A stretch of DNA of 50,679 nucleotides from an uncultured Bacteroidota bacterium. Its GTDB lineage: Bacteria > Bacteroidota > Bacteroidia > Flavobacteriales > Flavobacteriaceae. The stretch spans positions 1 to 50,679 of the forward strand of contig CACJRP010000007.1 in assembly GCA_902595825.1 (NCBI GenBank), written 5' to 3'. Numbering within the stretch: position 1 is the stretch's first letter; each line of letters starts with the position of its first letter. The notes beneath the pieces were generated by a model. That model saw nothing but the letters and a program-made list of their open reading frames with translations, had not been told where the DNA came from and made no database searches. A program made the translations under genes and the position numbers. Of this stretch, positions 27,273 to 34,951 are shown in pieces.

Positions 27273-29477
27273 TTAGATATTTAACCAATAAGTTAGTTTA
27301 AAAGTTAGACTTCGCACCCTTGGAACTAAATTATTGTAAGTAAAATAATTATCATTGTAAACTAAGTAAAAATCTGAGAGGGGAGCGAAGCGCCATTGTA
27401 ACCTTGAATTTACACCTAAATTGTCAGATCTAGAACTGTATTGAATAAATGTATTCCAAAAAAGTTTCTTATTAAATGTATACTCAAATTTTGGTCCAAT
27501 CAAAAATAATTTTCCATACGTGTACTTTGAAGGGAAGTATATATCATCATATCTGATTTTTACGCTACTATTAAATTTAGGTTGTACTCTAATTGTAAAT
27601 TCAGAATTAAAAGAAACTCTATTTCCGGAATAAAATTCTCCGAGCGTAGATTGCAAATTGAAATAAAAGTTTTTTGAATAATTTGATGTAAACCTCATTT
27701 CAACATCATTATAATAAAATCCAATACTAGATGGAAGCGGTACACTATTATTACCCCCCACAGGGTTGAAATCATCTAAAAGGTAGGTATATCTACGATT
27801 ATATGATATTTCAAACCTGGATTGGTTTGTGAATGAAATTTCACTTTTGGTTTCATAATTTCTATCTGTTACAAGATTAAGCAAATCAGGTTTATTCACA
27901 AAATAAAGTTGCTGACTAAATTCAATAGATCTAATTTTTTTTGAATCGATCCATAGTCTGTGGCCATAATTAATGAAGTGGGACTTCACACCAGTTCTTT
28001 GGATAAAGCCTAAATCAGAACTAAAATTCTCGCTTTTTTGTCCTGTAAATAGTCTAAAATTATTTTTTCTTGAATTATAAGTTAGCCTAAAGCCGTTTGA
28101 AAAATTATTTTCATTATTGTTAGTTTCAAAAGATTTATGATACCAAAGTTTACCAACCCATTTGTTATCTTTAGATTGTAGGTTGTAGTCTAGACCTATG
28201 ACACGATTATAATCTTCTTGATCATTAGTAAATTCTTCTTCACCAATTTTCTCTCTGTTTACAAAAAATGCCCCTAAAAAAGATCTCGAAAACATTTTTT
28301 GTTGAAGCGCAATTACAGTGTTGTTGTTGGAAGAAATTTTATTTTTTGGGTCACTATCTGTAACCATATTTAAAACACCCAGTCTCAAATTTTTATTTAT
28401 TTTACCGCTAAGCCTTGCGCCAGCTATTATTCTGTTTTGTATTGTATTTCCATTTAAATCTCTAGCTACACCTATTCTCCTTGAAAAAAATGGTTGTGCA
28501 TTGTAGCTGCTTCCAAAACTCGAAAATAGATCACTATTTTGGAGAAAAAATTGTCTTTTCTCTGGAAGACGGACTTCAAATCTGCTTAGATTTATAATTT
28601 GATCATCCACTTCTACCTGTGAAAAGTCTGGATTGAGGGTCAAATCCAAAATCATGCCGCTCCCAATACTCAACTTAGTATCAACTCCGATATCGAAAAA
28701 GGAAACCAATTTACTTTCTTCAAAATTTTTCCCTTGTGTTCCGCTTGTATAGGGAATTAAAAAAACGGGTGACTTCGAATTTCCAAGTGGTTTTTCAAAA
28801 TAAAGGTCTCCCATAAAAGCTAATCCAGCTATACTTAAATTTCTAGGTATTCTTGCCCATGTGGATCTTGTATTTTTTCCAACATCAGTTTTATAAATAT
28901 TTATTCTCCATTTTTGAGATTTGTTGTCAAACCTTAAGCTAGCAAAGGGGATTTTAAATTCAGCTGTAAGGACATTTTTAGTTTTGTTTATTTCACCTTC
29001 CCATTTAACATCCCAAGAAAAAGTGTAGTCACCACCGCCACTACTGCTGCTACTCCTATTTCCGCCATTAGAAATTAAACCTTCTCTTCTAACTCCTTCA
29101 GCAGAAATACCAAAAAGAAAAGCATTTGTAGCGTCATTAAATGTATCAAGAACCAATGTCATAGAATCATTATTTCTAGAACTCCAGTCTCTTTTAAGAG
29201 ATGACACAACGTAATCTTCATCTTCAAAATTGGAAATTATAAGCATATACAAATTTTCATTATCGTATAAAACCTTAAATTTTGTCTGTTCTTTTGCTTT
29301 GATTGAGTCCAAAGGGAAATATTCCCAAAAATCAGAGTTAAAATCAGCTTTATCCCATACTGATTCATCAGCGATTCCATCAATTTTGATTTCGGAATCA
29401 ATAAATATTGCTTTAGCAGATTGTGTAAAAGCTAATCTAGATATTAAAATTAATAATAAAAGATAGGGTTTTTTAAT
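27273..29477 (-). CDS. DUF5916 outer membrane protein, probable AUU start
   Basis: The frame holds a CBM9-like N-terminal part (IDGIADESVWDKADF) and a long C-terminal region of alternating strands typical of DUF5916, a predicted outer membrane barrel family in Bacteroidota; the function is unknown. The first standard start in frame is TTG 29312, but the frame continues upstream with a clear signal peptide, KKPYLLLLILISRLAFTQS, and then the first CBM9 strand. No ATG, GTG or TTG lies between the upstream in-frame stop and this peptide. The best start is ATT at 29477 (734 residues), with ATA at 29486 as alternative. A perfect TATATTTG box at 29502-29495 puts transcription start just before these codons. 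TTG 29312 would remove the export signal. Confidence 0.8.
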   Translation of the reverse strand: MKKPYLLLLILISRLAFTQSAKAIFIDSEIKIDGIADESVWDKADFNSDFWEYFPLDSIKAKEQTKFKVLYDNENLYMLIISNFEDEDYVVSSLKRDWSSRNNDSMTLVLDTFNDATNAFLFGISAEGVRREGLISNGGNRSSSSSGGGDYTFSWDVKWEGEINKTKNVLTAEFKIPFASLRFDNKSQKWRINIYKTDVGKNTRSTWARIPRNLSIAGLAFMGDLYFEKPLGNSKSPVFLIPYTSGTQGKNFEESKLVSFFDIGVDTKLSIGSGMILDLTLNPDFSQVEVDDQIINLSRFEVRLPEKRQFFLQNSDLFSSFGSSYNAQPFFSRRIGVARDLNGNTIQNRIIAGARLSGKINKNLRLGVLNMVTDSDPKNKISSNNNTVIALQQKMFSRSFLGAFFVNREKIGEEEFTNDQEDYNRVIGLDYNLQSKDNKWVGKLWYHKSFETNNNENNFSNGFRLTYNSRKNNFRLFTGQKSENFSSDLGFIQRTGVKSHFINYGHRLWIDSKKIRSIEFSQQLYFVNKPDLLNLVTDRNYETKSEISFTNQSRFEISYNRRYTYLLDDFNPVGGNNSVPLPSSIGFYYNDVEMRFTSNYSKNFYFNLQSTLGEFYSGNRVSFNSEFTIRVQPKFNSSVKIRYDDIYFPSKYTYGKLFLIGPKFEYTFNKKLFWNTFIQYSSRSDNLGVNSRLQWRFAPLSDFYLVYNDNYFTYNNLVPRVRSLTFKLTYWLNI

Positions 29478-29494
29478 TTTTCTTATTTTGGTTG

Positions 29495-29502
29495 CAAATA
29501 TA
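29495..29502 (-). promoter_or_regulatory. Predicted -7 promoter element of the DUF5916-DUF4369 operon
   Basis: The minus strand reads TATATTTG, a full match to TAnnTTTG. Transcription would start near 29488, leaving about 11 nt before the ATT codon at 29477 and almost none before ATA 29486, which favours ATT. No TTG is found at the right distance upstream. Confidence 0.55.
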
Positions 29503-29576
29503 AGGATATTAGCTATTTATAATTTAAATTTAGATTTTATAAAAAATTTGGATAACAGGAGAATTAAATTCACAAC

Positions 29577-30497
29577 ATGAATCAAAAATATTTGAAAAAA
29601 TTAAAATCATTGAATAATAGAAATTTGATAATTATTTTAATGTTTATTTTTTTTATTTCATTTGGGATTTCAAAAACCAGATTTTTAACTAATGGTAATG
29701 AATCAAATTATCATATATATCCTGTTTCAATCCCAAAAAAAGTCTCTTTTGCTGGCGAGGAAATTATTCTAGATGAAGATGATTTGATTGAAAGAATGGA
29801 TAAAGAATTCCTAGTGAATACTTACTGGCAATCTAATACAATTCTACTGATTAAAAAGTCAAATAAATATTTTCCTCAAATTGAAAAAATACTAATTGAA
29901 GAAGGAGTTCCTACAGATTTTAAATATTTAGCATTAATTGAAAGTGGTTTGGATAATGTAACATCTCCAAGAGGTGCAAAAGGGTTTTGGCAAATAATGA
30001 AAACAACTGGAAAAGAGTATGGATTAGAGATAAATAGTAATGTTGATGAAAGATATAATTTGAATTTATCTACAAGATTAGCTTGTAAATATTTAAAGAA
30101 AGCTAAGGATAAGTTTGGCACTTGGACACTTGCAGCGGCAGCTTACAACAGAGGAATTAATGGAGTTCAAAATGAAATAACAAAACAAAATCAAACCAGA
30201 TACGGAAATATTTTGTTTGGAGAAGAAACTAAAAGATATGTCTTTAGAATTATAGCATTAAAAAATATCGTTGAATCTCCTGAAAGTTTTGGTTTTTTTA
30301 TTAAAGAAGAGCAAATGTATAAACCAACAAAATATGAGGAATTAAAAGTTGACATTCCTATATATAATATATCTGATTTTTCAAAAAAATTAGGTTTAAG
30401 TTATAAAAACTTTAAAATTCATAATCCATGGTTGTTAGAAAACCATTTGAATAATAAATCAAAAAAGGTTTACACGATTTTAATACCTAAAGAGTAG
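29577..30497 (+). CDS. Lytic transglycosylase, SLT domain (MltD-like)
   Basis: Peptidoglycan-cleaving enzyme of 306 residues. An N-terminal membrane segment or signal anchor (about 16-31) precedes a goose-type lysozyme-like SLT domain at about 95-220. The catalytic Glu is E122 in LALIESGLD. It is followed by SPRGAKGFWQIM, the DERYNLNLSTRLACKYL stretch and AAAYNRG. The C-terminal part (from about 245) looks like a degraded LysM-like region. It is divergent from the DUF5916 gene (about 100 bp between starts) and convergent with the TPR gene, with a single base between stops. No clear promoter was found. Confidence 0.9.
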   Translation: MNQKYLKKLKSLNNRNLIIILMFIFFISFGISKTRFLTNGNESNYHIYPVSIPKKVSFAGEEIILDEDDLIERMDKEFLVNTYWQSNTILLIKKSNKYFPQIEKILIEEGVPTDFKYLALIESGLDNVTSPRGAKGFWQIMKTTGKEYGLEINSNVDERYNLNLSTRLACKYLKKAKDKFGTWTLAAAAYNRGINGVQNEITKQNQTRYGNILFGEETKRYVFRIIALKNIVESPESFGFFIKEEQMYKPTKYEELKVDIPIYNISDFSKKLGLSYKNFKIHNPWLLENHLNNKSKKVYTILIPKE

Positions 30498-30498
30498 A

Positions 30499-31014
30499 TT
30501 AAATTTTTTTCATTTGGGTTTTTAAAAGCCTAATTTGTTCTCCAAGCATATTATGCTTATCTGATTTTTTTGCCTCACCAATTAAAATTGTTGCTTCCCT
30601 TTTTCTCCTTTTTTGAATTAAAATTCCTGCTAGACTTAATTTTGCCATTGCTAGATCTGTACTCATTGATAATCCAAACGATAAGGCTTTCCTGAATGAT
30701 TTTTCAGCTAAAGTCAGATTTTTTTGAGATTCTATTATTCCATAGAGGTAGTGATAATAGCCTATTTGCTTTTTTACAAGTATATTTTCAGGATTTTTAA
30801 TTTTATCTAACCATTTTTTAGTCCCATCAAAATCTTGCTTTCTTAATTTCAGAAATGCAAAAAAAATTAATTCGTTTTTAAAATATATAAGAATAAAAAA
30901 TAAAGACAGAAACAAATAGAAAATTCCATTACCGATAAAATCCTCATAAAATTGATAAAAACTTAGAGCAATTAGAACAATAGAGATTATTATTTTAAAA
31001 ATTTTTGGAATCAT
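30499..31014 (-). CDS. Small membrane protein with TPR-like C-terminal part, function unknown
   Basis: A 171-residue protein that I cannot assign to a named family. Two hydrophobic segments (about 5-20 and 30-48) precede a helical part. In it, LTLAEKSFRKALSFGLSMS and the LAMAKLSLAGILIQKRRKREA stretch resemble tetratricopeptide repeats. It is probably an inner membrane protein with a cytoplasmic helical domain that binds a partner. Its stop is one base from that of the lytic transglycosylase gene, and its start is about 108 bp from divergent rpmH. Confidence 0.6.
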   Translation of the reverse strand: MIPKIFKIIISIVLIALSFYQFYEDFIGNGIFYLFLSLFFILIYFKNELIFFAFLKLRKQDFDGTKKWLDKIKNPENILVKKQIGYYHYLYGIIESQKNLTLAEKSFRKALSFGLSMSTDLAMAKLSLAGILIQKRRKREATILIGEAKKSDKHNMLGEQIRLLKTQMKKI

Positions 31015-31059
31015 ATTAACCTTAAAATTAATAAAAGAATTTTAATTATTTTAATGTAG

Positions 31060-31089
31060 TTGTTCAAACTAAAACTTATTGTATATTTG
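31060..31089 (+). promoter_or_regulatory. Predicted promoter of rpmH
   Basis: TTG at 31060-31062, a 19-nt spacer and TATATTTG at 31082-31089. Both halves match the Bacteroidota sigma-A consensus exactly, making this the best promoter in the window. The leader to the ATG at 31122 would be about 25 nt. Confidence 0.75.
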
Positions 31090-31121
31090 GGAAATTTAAA
31101 TTTTCCTTAAGTTTTAACTGA

Positions 31122-31280
31122 ATGAAAAGAACCTATCAGCCATCCAAGAGAAAACGAAAAAACAAGCACGGTTTTAGAGAAAGGATGTCTACCGCTAACG
31201 GTAGAAAAGTGATTTCTAGTCGAAGAGCTAAGGGGAGGAAAAAGTTATCAATTTCATCTGAACCCAGGCATAAAAAGTGA
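31122..31280 (+). CDS. rpmH: 50S ribosomal protein L34
   Basis: A 52-residue, strongly basic ribosomal protein. It begins [20 protein letters not shown] and continues with [21 protein letters not shown], the L34 signature. The gene is easily missed because of its length. It has its own consensus promoter and a terminator hairpin 22 nt after the stop. It is not beside dnaA or rnpA, the usual rpmH place in many other bacteria; no rnpA-like frame is seen here. Confidence 0.97.
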   Translation: MKRTYQPSKRKRKNKHGFRERMSTANGRKVISSRRAKGRKKLSISSEPRHKK

Positions 31281-31302
31281 AAATTTTTAATTTAAATTGT
31301 AG

Positions 31303-31335
31303 AGGTGTTTCTTTGAATAAAGTTACACCTTTTTT
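31303..31335 (+). terminator. Intrinsic terminator after rpmH
   Basis: AGGTGT pairs with ACACCT. Across a 2x2 T-T internal loop, CTTT then pairs with AAAG around a GAAT loop, and the 3' arm runs into six T. The hairpin lies between the rpmH stop and the carB start. The predicted carB promoter overlaps it. Confidence 0.72.
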
Positions 31336-31342
31336 ATTTTTA
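31313..31342 (+). promoter_or_regulatory. Predicted promoter of carB, overlapping the rpmH terminator
   Basis: TTG at 31313-31315 lies in the hairpin loop region, and after a 19-nt spacer TATTTTTA follows at 31335-31342 (one mismatch from TAnnTTTG). Spacing equals that of the rpmH and OmpA promoters. The ATG at 31352 would be only about 5 nt from the start of transcription. Confidence 0.5.
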
Positions 31343-31351
31343 TAAGAATAT

Positions 31352-34201
31352 ATGCCTCAAAGAAAAGATTTAACAAAAATCCTAATTATAGGTTCAGGAC
31401 CCATAATAATTGGACAAGCTTGTGAATTTGATTATTCAGGTAGCCAAGCCTTACGATCACTTCGAGAAGATGGAATAGAAACATTTTTAATAAATTCTAA
31501 CCCTGCCACAATTATGACTGACCCCACTATGGCAGATCATATCTTTTTAAAGCCTTTGAATACCAAATCAATTATTGAAATTTTATCAGAAAATAAAATA
31601 GACGCAGTTCTTCCAACAATGGGGGGTCAAACAGCTTTAAATTTATGTATAGAGGCAGATGAAAAGGGGATTTGGGATGATTTTAATGTTGAAATAATTG
31701 GAGTTGATATTGAAGCTATTAATATTACGGAAGATAGGCAAAGATTTAAAGAATTGCTGAAGAAAATTGATATTCCAGTCGCTCCAGCCGAAACAGCAAA
31801 CTCTTTTTTAAAGGGAAAAGAGATTGCTCAAAATTTTGGATTCCCCCTAGTAATCAGACCTTCGTTTACTCTTGGAGGAACAGGAGCTTCTTTTGTTCAC
31901 AATTCAGAAAATTTTGATGAATTACTTACAAGGGGACTAGAAGCATCGCCAATTCATGAGGTACTGATCGATAAAGCTTTATTGGGATGGAAGGAATACG
32001 AATTAGAATTATTGAGAGATAAAAATGACAATGTTGTAATAATTTGCTCTATTGAAAATATGGATCCAATGGGAATTCATACTGGAGACTCCATCACAGT
32101 TGCTCCAACTATGACTTTATCTGATGAAACATTCCAAAGGATGAGAGACATGGCAATAAAAATGATGAGAAATATTGGAGACTTTGCTGGAGGTTGCAAC
32201 GTTCAATTTGCAGTTAGTCCAGATGAAAAAGAAGAAATTATTGCTATTGAAATAAATCCAAGGGTTTCTAGATCCTCCGCACTTGCGTCAAAAGCATCAG
32301 GATATCCTATAGCTAAAATTGCTGCGAAACTTGCCATAGGTTACACCCTAGATGAAGTAGACAACCAAATAACAAAAAGTACATCTGCTTTGTTTGAACC
32401 CTCAGTTGATTATGTAATAGTGAAGATACCACGTTGGAATTTTGACAAATTTGAAGGCTCAGATAGAATACTCGGATTACAAATGAAATCAGTTGGAGAG
32501 GTAATGGGTATTGGGCGTTCTTTTCAGGAGGCTCTTCACAAGGCAACTCAATCTCTAGAAATAAAAAGAAATGGACTCGGAGCTGATGGTAAGGGATATA
32601 AAGATTACAATACAATAATTGATAAACTTACTAATGCAAGTTGGGACAGGGTTTTTGTTATTTATGATGCTATTCAATTAGGAGTTTCTTTATCAAAAAT
32701 TCACGAAATAACAAAAATTGATATGTGGTTTTTAAAGCAATTTGAAGAATTGTATGATTTAGAAGATAAAGTATCTAGCTATAGCATAAAAACCCTTGAT
32801 AAAGATTTACTTCTTGAGGCTAAGCAAAAAGGTTTTGCAGACAGACAAATAGCTTTTATGCTTGGTTGTGTAGAAAGTGAAGTTTATAAATTAAGGAAAA
32901 AATTCAGTATAAATAGAGTTTACAAATTGGTAGATACTTGTGCTGCAGAATTTCAAGCCAAAACACCTTACTATTATTCAACCTTTGAAGCTGAAATGAA
33001 GCTTAGTCAAAAAAAACCCTTTGTTGACAATGAGAGTAAGGTATCAAACAAAAAGAAAATTATTGTCTTAGGCTCTGGCCCCAACAGAATTGGTCAGGGT
33101 ATTGAATTCGATTATTGTTGTGTTCACGGTGTTTTAGCTGCATCGGAGTGTGGTTATGAAACTATTATGATAAATTGTAATCCGGAGACAGTGTCTACTG
33201 ATTTTGACATCGCAGATAAATTATATTTTGAACCTGTTTTTTGGGAACATATTTATGATATTATCCAGCATGAAAAACCAGAAGGAGTGATAGTTCAATT
33301 AGGTGGTCAAACTGCCCTAAAACTCGCAGAGAAACTTGACCGGTACGGAATTAAAATTATAGGTACAGGTTTTAAATCTTTAGATTTGGCTGAAGATAGA
33401 GGTAGCTTTTCAAATTTATTAAAGAATAATAAAATACCATATCCTAAGTTCGGTGTTGCTGAAAATGCTGAACAAGCAATAGAACTATCTAAAAAATTAA
33501 ATTTTCCGATTCTTGTAAGACCCTCATATGTCCTTGGTGGGCAGGGGATGAAGATTGTTATAAATAGGGATGAGTTAGAAGCTCATGTTATAGACCTTTT
33601 GAGAAAGATACCTAACAATAAGTTGTTACTCGATCATTATTTAGATGGAGCAATTGAAGCTGAAGCAGATGCTATTTCAGATGGCGAGTATGTACATATA
33701 ATCGGTATCATGGAGCATATTGAGCCTTGTGGTATTCATTCTGGTGATTCAAATGCCACCCTTCCTGTTTTTAATATTGGTGAATATGTTCTCCAGCAAA
33801 TAAAAGATCACACATTAAAAATTGCAAAAGCCTTGAAAACAGTTGGTTTAATAAATATTCAATTTGCAATTAAAAATGAAAAAGTATATGTCATTGAAGC
33901 AAACCCGAGAGCGTCACGTACAGTACCATTTATAGCTAAAGCATACAACGAACCTTATGTAAATTACGCCACAAAAGTAATGCTAAGAAAAAACAAACTT
34001 AAAGATTTTAAATTTGAACCAAAATTAGAAGGTTACGCCATAAAACAACCTGTTTTTTCATTTAATAAATTCCCAAACGTTAATAAGCAACTTGGTCCTG
34101 AAATGAAAAGTACGGGAGAGAGTATCCTTTTTATAAAAAATCTTAAAGACGATGATTTTTATAATCTATATTCTAGAAGAAAAATGTATTTAACTAAATA
34201 G
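31352..34201 (+). CDS. carB: Carbamoyl-phosphate synthase large subunit, without C-terminal regulatory domain
   Basis: Makes carbamoyl phosphate from bicarbonate, ATP and ammonia supplied by the small subunit (CarA, not in this window), for pyrimidine and arginine synthesis. Two repeated halves are clear, each starting with a nucleotide-fold block (IIIGQACEFDYSGSQA and NRIGQGIEFDYCC) and an ATP-grasp domain (RPSFTLGGTGA and RPSYVLGGQGM). At 949 residues it is about 120 shorter than the E. coli subunit (1073). It stops soon after the LGPEMKSTGE block, so the MGS-like domain that binds UMP and ornithine in E. coli is absent. I recall this length as usual in Flavobacteriia. The DUF6580 gene follows after 7 nt. 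Confidence 0.95.
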   Translation: MPQRKDLTKILIIGSGPIIIGQACEFDYSGSQALRSLREDGIETFLINSNPATIMTDPTMADHIFLKPLNTKSIIEILSENKIDAVLPTMGGQTALNLCIEADEKGIWDDFNVEIIGVDIEAINITEDRQRFKELLKKIDIPVAPAETANSFLKGKEIAQNFGFPLVIRPSFTLGGTGASFVHNSENFDELLTRGLEASPIHEVLIDKALLGWKEYELELLRDKNDNVVIICSIENMDPMGIHTGDSITVAPTMTLSDETFQRMRDMAIKMMRNIGDFAGGCNVQFAVSPDEKEEIIAIEINPRVSRSSALASKASGYPIAKIAAKLAIGYTLDEVDNQITKSTSALFEPSVDYVIVKIPRWNFDKFEGSDRILGLQMKSVGEVMGIGRSFQEALHKATQSLEIKRNGLGADGKGYKDYNTIIDKLTNASWDRVFVIYDAIQLGVSLSKIHEITKIDMWFLKQFEELYDLEDKVSSYSIKTLDKDLLLEAKQKGFADRQIAFMLGCVESEVYKLRKKFSINRVYKLVDTCAAEFQAKTPYYYSTFEAEMKLSQKKPFVDNESKVSNKKKIIVLGSGPNRIGQGIEFDYCCVHGVLAASECGYETIMINCNPETVSTDFDIADKLYFEPVFWEHIYDIIQHEKPEGVIVQLGGQTALKLAEKLDRYGIKIIGTGFKSLDLAEDRGSFSNLLKNNKIPYPKFGVAENAEQAIELSKKLNFPILVRPSYVLGGQGMKIVINRDELEAHVIDLLRKIPNNKLLLDHYLDGAIEAEADAISDGEYVHIIGIMEHIEPCGIHSGDSNATLPVFNIGEYVLQQIKDHTLKIAKALKTVGLINIQFAIKNEKVYVIEANPRASRTVPFIAKAYNEPYVNYATKVMLRKNKLKDFKFEPKLEGYAIKQPVFSFNKFPNVNKQLGPEMKSTGESILFIKNLKDDDFYNLYSRRKMYLTK

Positions 34202-34208
34202 ATCAAAA

Positions 34209-34700
34209 TTGAGAATAGAAAGAAATAGAAATCTATTAATAGGAAGTATTATTATTTTGGCAGTTCTGTCTAGAATAATACCTCACCCTCCAAATTTTGC
34301 ACCAATAACAGGTATTGCTCTTTTTTCTTCCAAAAAAATAAACAACAAATTATTAGGCGTTTTACTTCCAATTATTCCCTTGTTTATTTCAGACCTTTTT
34401 ATTGGAATAAGTTTTATAAATATTTTTGTCTATCTATCATATGTGATAATTTATTTTTTAGGGTCTATATCCCCTAAAATTGACTTAAAAACAGTTCTTT
34501 TATCATCGACTATTTTTTTTATTTTTACCAATCTTGGAGTTTGGTATCTTGGTTACCCAAAAAATATTGAAGGATTAATTACATGTTTTACTTTAGCCAT
34601 ACCTTTTTTTGTAAATACTATTTTAGGTGACTTGTTTTACTCTTTAATACTATTTAAATCGTATAAAGCTGTTGAAAAATTCAAATCTACATTAGCATAG
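34209..34700 (+). CDS. DUF6580 family putative membrane transport protein
   Basis: A 163-residue protein with about five hydrophobic segments and the conserved N-terminal stretch RIIPHPPNFAPITGIALFSS, typical of DUF6580. The layout resembles small substrate-binding membrane subunits of ECF-type transporters, but no substrate is proven. The start is TTG 34209, 7 nt after carB, so it is probably read with carB. It lies directly upstream of the cobalamin riboswitch and receptor, on the same strand but outside riboswitch control. A link to cobalamin or a precursor is only an inference from this position. Confidence 0.7.
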   Translation: MRIERNRNLLIGSIIILAVLSRIIPHPPNFAPITGIALFSSKKINNKLLGVLLPIIPLFISDLFIGISFINIFVYLSYVIIYFLGSISPKIDLKTVLLSSTIFFIFTNLGVWYLGYPKNIEGLITCFTLAIPFFVNTILGDLFYSLILFKSYKAVEKFKSTLA

Positions 34701-34720
34701 TTAAATAAAATTTTATTTAA
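34701..34720. repeat. Perfect 20-nt AT-only palindrome
   Basis: TTAAATAAAATTTTATTTAA is its own reverse complement, and its first bases lie immediately after the DUF6580 stop. It has no loop, so as RNA it would lose some central pairs. It could be a weak end signal for the carB-DUF6580 transcript or a protein-binding site, or chance in AT-rich DNA. Confidence 0.5.
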
Positions 34721-34729
34721 ATTTAGACG

Positions 34730-34895
34730 ATGGTTTTTCTAATAATTAGAAGATTAAAAGGGAAATTGAATTTAAAGACAATGCTGTTCCCGCAACTGTA
34801 AGCTTATACCGATTTCAGGTTTTTTCTATAAACTCAATGCCACTGATTTTTTTTGGGAAGGCGAATAGAAAAAAGCAAGCCAGGAGACCTGCCAT
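34730..34895 (+). ncRNA. Cobalamin riboswitch
   Basis: The conserved B12-aptamer blocks occur in order: GGGAA (near 34760), AATGCTGTTCCCGCAACTGTAAGC, GCCACTG, GGGAAGGCGAATAG and the B12 box AGCCAGGAGACCTGCC ending at 34893. The closing helix can be formed between ATGGT (34730-34734) and GCCAT (34891-34895). A further hairpin (34908-34915 with 34923-34930, 8 bp with one T-G pair) lies between aptamer and ATG and may be part of the expression platform. No clear T-run follows, so control of translation seems more likely than termination. It should lower expression of the receptor when cobalamin is plentiful. Confidence 0.93.
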
Positions 34896-34951
34896 TAAAA
34901 ATTGTTTGATTTTTTCGGGATAAAAAAGTCTACATACTAATTATTACATTT

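Noticed and set aside
27273-29477. DUF5916 gene as a pseudogene that lost its start
   Set aside because: The frame is intact over 734 codons, a perfect -7 box stands at the right place and a downstream partner gene follows after 2 nt, so a non-standard start is the simpler reading; a base error remains possible.
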